Source: Nostoc sp. T09
GTDB lineage: Bacteria; Cyanobacteriota; Cyanobacteriia; Cyanobacteriales; Nostocaceae
Assembly: GCF_002154695.1 (NCBI RefSeq)
Contig: NZ_MTAV01000016.1
Location: forward strand, 3,731 to 62,675
DNA length: 58,945 nt
Direction: 5' to 3'
Positions within the stretch are counted from its first letter, which is position 1, and each line of letters begins with the position of its first letter. The position numbers and the translations under genes are program-made. Of the stretch, positions 55,396 to 58,945 are shown piece after piece. Below the pieces are notes generated by a model, which did no database searches, was not told where the DNA came from, and saw only the letters and a program-made list of their open reading frames with translations.

Positions 55396-55426
55396 CTAAG
55401 CCAGGGATTGATGATCTCTGGCTTAG
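55396..55426. terminator. Hairpin between convergent genes
   Basis: CTAAGCCAG (55396-55404) pairs with CTGGCTTAG (55418-55426), extended inward by three pairs including one G-U. It lies between the pentapeptide-repeat gene and the convergent flavoprotein gene. No T-run follows, so it is a weak terminator candidate. Confidence 0.45.
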
Positions 55427-55520
55427 ATCGTAGAGTGGGCATCGTCTACCAAAAACCTATATGATTCACATTTGAAGTACTTTTATTCAGCAACGCTAAA
55501 GTATAGACAATAAATTTTAA

Positions 55521-55537
55521 GGTGGGCACTGCCCACC
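55521..55537. repeat. Second copy of palindrome GGTGGGCA-N-TGCCCACC
   Basis: Identical in both arms to the palindrome at 16052-16068; only the central base differs. It lies 24 bases beyond the end of the flavoprotein-MBL gene. Confidence 0.7.
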
Positions 55538-55560
55538 ATACAAAAAATAATTTGCCAAGC

Positions 55561-57735
55561 TCAAATTTGATAGTCCAAGGTCACTAAAACTTTGCCACCA
55601 CGTTGGTTTGCAGGTACAGCTTCCTTCATCTTCTTAGGATAAGGAAGATTCAAGTTATTCATTAGTTCAATAAATTGGCTGCGGCTGCGTCCAGTAAACC
55701 GGGAATTCCAGCGCTTTTCTTCACCAATTGTAGACACAGTTTGTCCTTTATAGTCGTGACCGGGATATACCCATGTGTCATCTGGTAGTGTAAATAGCTT
55801 TTGCATGACGACATCATAGAGTAACCCAGCATCACCATTCTGGAAGTCGGTACGACCGCAGCCTCGGATAAACAAGGCATCTCCGGTTAACAAATGAGTA
55901 CCGTTGGCTAGGTAAGCCATGTGACTATCTGTATGTCCGGGAGTAGCGATCGCCTGAATCTGTACGTTCCCTAATTGCAATATTCCACCATCAGCAATGT
56001 AGCGGTCTGCACGAGCCGTCTTAGCATTCTCAGGCAAAACACTAAAACAACCTGTAAATTGTCGCAACTGGCCTGTGCCGGTAATATGGTCAGCGTGAAT
56101 GTGAGTTTCTAAGCAGTAATGCAAGGTCAGTCCTAGTTCTCGCAATACTTGGAGGTCACGTTCTACTTGTTCTAATACAGGGTCTACTAAGATAGCCGCT
56201 TTGGTTTGTGGGTCGGCTATGAGGTATGTATAGGTACTCGATTCTGGATCGAAAAGTTGACGAAATAGCATGGCAGTTTTGGGCAATGCATTCAACGAAT
56301 TTCCAGCGAACCAATTTCTTTCCACAGCGTAGGGTTTGGGAGTCAGAGAGTTCAGTAACTCTTGTGATAAATTTGCTGCTTGAATACGAATTTCAGGAAC
56401 AGCAGTAGTTTCCCAAAGGTTGCCTTTACGCGGTGTTCCTAAGGTATAGAGGATTTCAGAGACATTTCCTTGGGCATCAATCACAGCACCGTTAGGAGCA
56501 GTATCGATCCCGATTGATAGAGCATGAGGACGAATCAGCCGTTGTTGTTGTAAGTTAGCAATCAGTGGGTGCTGTAACCTGCGGTAGTTACAATTTGAAC
56601 CTGTACAATTGACAATTCGCTTAACCTGCAAGACTATATCTGCGTGTGTTCCCCGTTCCCGAATTGTCACATTTACTCCATTGTCAACTTCCTGACAAGT
56701 TTGAATCCGACCGCTGTAATAGCTCAGTTGACCAGATTGGCTAGCCGCATCTAATACCTCGGCAATTTCCCCTGCAATCCTGTGGCGGGAAACTTCCCAG
56801 TAAGCTTTGACATGGCGGAGAAAGCGTTTCTGTTCTATCATTGGCAGTGCTTGCCAAAGTTGTGAGGTAATTGGACGAATGGCATCAATTACTGCTCGCC
56901 AATCCTGTCCATGAGTAGCAGCTTTTTTGACTTCTTGACGTACTAAACGCAGTAATCCCCGTGCTGTTTTTGGCGCAGTTTCCAGGTCTATATATATATG
57001 ATAGGGGATTGTTGGTTGGTGGCGCTGGGGCGTTAATCCATGACGGGAGACAGCATGAATTTTTCCTGGAAAACCTTGTTGGTGTAGTGCAACAACTGCA
57101 TCGACCATCGTCAACCCAGTTCCTACTAACAGAATGGAATCTTCTGGATTAAGATCGGCGATCGCATCACTAGACCAAGCATCTTTAACGTAGCGATGAT
57201 CTTTTCCGAGTGCAGCAATTGGTTGTGGTAGCAAAGCTGGAAAATTTCCCAAGGCTAGTACAGCTTTCTGCACGTGCAACCATTGACCACTACTTAGTTG
57301 TACCTTTGTGCTGTAGCTTGTTGTTTCAATCGCGATCGCTTCATCAACAATTCTCTCTAAGCGCACGTAAGCTGGAGCATTGGCCTCAGCTTCGTTCAAA
57401 ATTGCCTGTACGTACTCTCCATAAACTTTGCGCGGCACAAATGTCGATGCCGTACTTTCAGCATGTCCATTTCTATGCAGCCACCTCAAAAAGTGATTAG
57501 GTTCATCTGTAAAAGCACTCATCTTACCTGCTGGCACATTCAGCAAGTGAGAAATAACTGTTGTACTATATGCAACTCCTTTACCTATCTCAGAATTACG
57601 TTCAATCAATTTAATAGATACTGGTATGGTTGCGTTTCGCAAAATATTGGCTGCAACAAGAGAACCGCTAAAGCCGCCTCCAATAATTGCAATCGTACTA
57701 GGAGAAACTGTTTGGTTCAAAATATAATTGTACAT
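55561..57735 (-). CDS. Flavoprotein (FAD/NAD(P)-binding, COG4529-like) fused to ETHE1-like persulfide dioxygenase domain
   Basis: 724 residues. Residues of about 14-480: FAD-binding IAIIGGGFSGSLVAANIL (first dinucleotide loop, residues 16-33), GKGVAYSTTVISHLLNVPAG, VLALGNFP, a second loop ILLVGTGLTMVDAVVAL (201-217), and IVNCTGSNCNYRRL. Residues of about 488-680: MBL domain with THIHADH (544-550), TPGHTDSHMAYL (H601), LLTGDALFIRGCGRTDF (D619) and WVYPGHDYKGQTVSTI (H660). These are the iron-ligand motifs of ETHE1/persulfide dioxygenases, which oxidise glutathione persulfide to sulfite. The partner flavin domain's substrate is unknown. Joined in one uninterrupted frame. Lone gene; no sulfur genes adjacent. 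Confidence 0.88.
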   Translation of the reverse strand: MYNYILNQTVSPSTIAIIGGGFSGSLVAANILRNATIPVSIKLIERNSEIGKGVAYSTTVISHLLNVPAGKMSAFTDEPNHFLRWLHRNGHAESTASTFVPRKVYGEYVQAILNEAEANAPAYVRLERIVDEAIAIETTSYSTKVQLSSGQWLHVQKAVLALGNFPALLPQPIAALGKDHRYVKDAWSSDAIADLNPEDSILLVGTGLTMVDAVVALHQQGFPGKIHAVSRHGLTPQRHQPTIPYHIYIDLETAPKTARGLLRLVRQEVKKAATHGQDWRAVIDAIRPITSQLWQALPMIEQKRFLRHVKAYWEVSRHRIAGEIAEVLDAASQSGQLSYYSGRIQTCQEVDNGVNVTIRERGTHADIVLQVKRIVNCTGSNCNYRRLQHPLIANLQQQRLIRPHALSIGIDTAPNGAVIDAQGNVSEILYTLGTPRKGNLWETTAVPEIRIQAANLSQELLNSLTPKPYAVERNWFAGNSLNALPKTAMLFRQLFDPESSTYTYLIADPQTKAAILVDPVLEQVERDLQVLRELGLTLHYCLETHIHADHITGTGQLRQFTGCFSVLPENAKTARADRYIADGGILQLGNVQIQAIATPGHTDSHMAYLANGTHLLTGDALFIRGCGRTDFQNGDAGLLYDVVMQKLFTLPDDTWVYPGHDYKGQTVSTIGEEKRWNSRFTGRSRSQFIELMNNLNLPYPKKMKEAVPANQRGGKVLVTLDYQI

Positions 57736-58182
57736 AAGATATATGAAATAAACTTGTTGCTAGATACATACAAATTTATTCCAAGTAAATTCGGATATTT
57801 ATGTTATTTTGCCGAGTGAGTAGATTAATTTAATCTAAACCTCACTTAGACAAGCGAAATATGGGAAATTTAATCTTAATATTCAGTTTTACTAAGCAAA
57901 AATTCCCAATTTTAAAATTACAGAATCTCTAAGTCAATCTGCACAGGTGTTTGAGTTTTTTAATAAGGCTTTCTCAACAAATCCGATAGAAATATGGGCG
58001 TTTATAAATCAGCAGTTAATAGCAGCTTGGAAACGAAAAAGTTCACCTATCTGATTGTCAATTTTTTGTGACATACAAAGCTAGTGCATCTGTTGTGGCT
58101 ACTGGTATTGTCTGAAAGCGTGCGTTTTGTAATAGTTTTATACTTAATATTTACTATAAAGTTTCCTGGGATAGGAGAACGT
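57736..58182. other. Intergenic region upstream of fosX
   Basis: About 450 AT-rich bases; promoters of the flavoprotein gene (leftward) and of fosX (rightward) should lie here. No gene supported. Confidence 0.5.
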
Positions 58183-58590
58183 ATGATTCAAGGAATAAGT
58201 CATATCACATTCATTGTCAAAAATTTGGAGAAAATGACTAACTTTCTGACAACCATATTTGGTGCTCAGGAAGTTTATTCTAGCGGTGAGCAAATTTTCT
58301 CCATTTCAAAAGAGAAATTTTTTCTGATCGATGAACTGTGGATTGCGATCATGGAAGGCGAGCCTTTACCACAAAGAACCTATAACCATGTAGCTTTTAA
58401 AATAGCTGCTGAGGATTACGAACTGTACGCTGCGAGAATTAGAATTCTGGGAGTGGATATGAAAGAAGATAGAAATCGCGTAGAGGGCGAAGGACGTTCT
58501 TTATACTTTTACGATTACGACAACCATTTGTTTGAGTTACACACAGGTACTTTAAATCAGCGCTTGCAAAACTATCTGATTGAAAAATAA
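58183..58590 (+). CDS. fosX: FosX-type fosfomycin hydrolase (VOC family)
   Basis: 135 residues from ATG 58183, with ATAGGAG upstream; the frame opens 33 codons earlier but that part is not family-like. Metal ligands His7 (ISHITFIVKN), His69 (YNHVAFKI) and Glu118 (HLFELHTG); Glu44 (SKEKFF) is at the place of the general base in FosX. RTYNHVAF and GRSLYFYDYDNHLFEL also match. FosX adds water to fosfomycin using Mn2+, so it needs no thiol, unlike FosA or FosB. Its target context is notable: murA, whose product fosfomycin inactivates, is in the same window. A different substrate in the native setting is possible. Intact. Confidence 0.88.
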   Translation: MIQGISHITFIVKNLEKMTNFLTTIFGAQEVYSSGEQIFSISKEKFFLIDELWIAIMEGEPLPQRTYNHVAFKIAAEDYELYAARIRILGVDMKEDRNRVEGEGRSLYFYDYDNHLFELHTGTLNQRLQNYLIEK

Positions 58591-58696
58591 AGGCGATCGC
58601 ACATAACTCCCACAAAAATATTACGCAAATTTCAGCTTTAACCCTTTAAGTTGACACAGATAAATGAAAGGAAACAGGGAAAGGGCAACAGACAAT

Positions 58697-58837
58697 AAGT
58701 CTTGATTTACTGCGCTGTTCTCCCCTCATCGATGGTAACTGTGGTAATTGCTGCCACTATTTTTCCCATGCCGAACAAAAATCATCTACATCAGAAAAAA
58801 TCTTGGTAATATCGAGGCGAGATACAATAATGGACAT
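58697..58837 (-). pseudogene. N-terminal remnant of an IS982-like transposase
   Basis: From ATG 58837 the minus strand reads MSIIVSRLDITKIFSDVDDF, then CSAWEK, an in-frame TAG, and WQQLPQLPSMRGEQRSKSRL in the same frame before similarity ends near 58697. This looks like the first 50 residues of the IS982/IS4-type transposase common in cyanobacteria (DDFC plus WQQ), cut by a stop and truncated. The right flank (58880-58945) ends with dispersed-repeat-like sequence (GTCATTGCGACC, GAAGCAATCCC). No terminal inverted repeats identified. Confidence 0.55.
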
Positions 58838-58945
58838 CGCTGAGACACCTTATTTATTTTTGCTTTTATTACTGTCAGGACTTAAGCAAGCAAAATTTGT
58901 CATTGCGACCGGAACGTAGTGTAGGGAAGCAATCCCAGAATTTCA

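Overview
The window is chromosomal DNA of a filamentous, probably heterocyst-forming cyanobacterium of the Nostoc/Calothrix/Tolypothrix type. This rests on the very frequent HIP1 octamer GCGATCGC, moderate to low GC, short palindromic dispersed repeats, and cyanobacterial families (Psb34, DUF928, cyanobacterial GlgA, pentapeptide-repeat and SLH/WG-repeat proteins). No species can be named from sequence alone.

Layout. 1-5.9 kb: the first 1529 codons of a large filamentous-haemagglutinin-like secreted protein (minus strand, running off the left edge) and a DUF928 protein. 6.3-8.8 kb: a decayed EamA transporter, the 56-residue photosystem II assembly protein Psb34 with an HLR1-like upstream site, and glycogen synthase glgA. 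9.0-10.4 kb: a 19-repeat CRISPR array with no cas genes in view; polarity says it is transcribed leftward from a leader at about 10.38-10.6 kb. 10.9-18.5 kb: mostly housekeeping genes (VOC protein, DUF4385, thioesterase, SpoU methyltransferase, tRNA-Leu(CAG), murA, M48 peptidase, L-lactate-oxidase-like enzyme, tRNA-Leu(CAA)). 20.1-43.2 kb: a one-directional surface-polysaccharide locus. tRNA-Gln(UUG) follows, then a Wzc-like tyrosine autokinase. 46.4-58.9 kb: mixed genes including a conserved membrane protein, an HpxZ-like protein, a GH10-like/WG-repeat protein split from its SLH/WG half by one stop codon, hisC, CadD, a pentapeptide-repeat protein, a flavoprotein fused to a persulfide-dioxygenase-like domain, FosX, and a transposase remnant at the right edge.

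How the polysaccharide genes fit together. RfbB, RfbA and RfbC convert glucose-1-phosphate toward dTDP-L-rhamnose, but the final reductase RfbD is absent here. Glf makes UDP-galactofuranose and is followed by a GlfT2-like transferase, so a galactofuranose-containing glycan is likely. Ten GT2/GT4-type transferases, one WecG/TagA transferase and a membrane acyltransferase would assemble and decorate the chain. A Wzm/Wzt ABC exporter with a C-terminal glycan-binding domain could export it. The locus also has a Wzy/WaaL-type membrane protein and a Wzc-type kinase, so it may serve two export routes or a hybrid.

The strongest candidates for a second look are: the SLH-WG/GH10-WG gene interrupted by a single in-frame TAA; murA with a perfect Shine-Dalgarno sequence placed before an ATT codon; the flavoprotein-MBL fusion; the apparent galactofuranose pathway; and the CRISPR leader. 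I saw no clearly new multi-gene defence or regulatory system.
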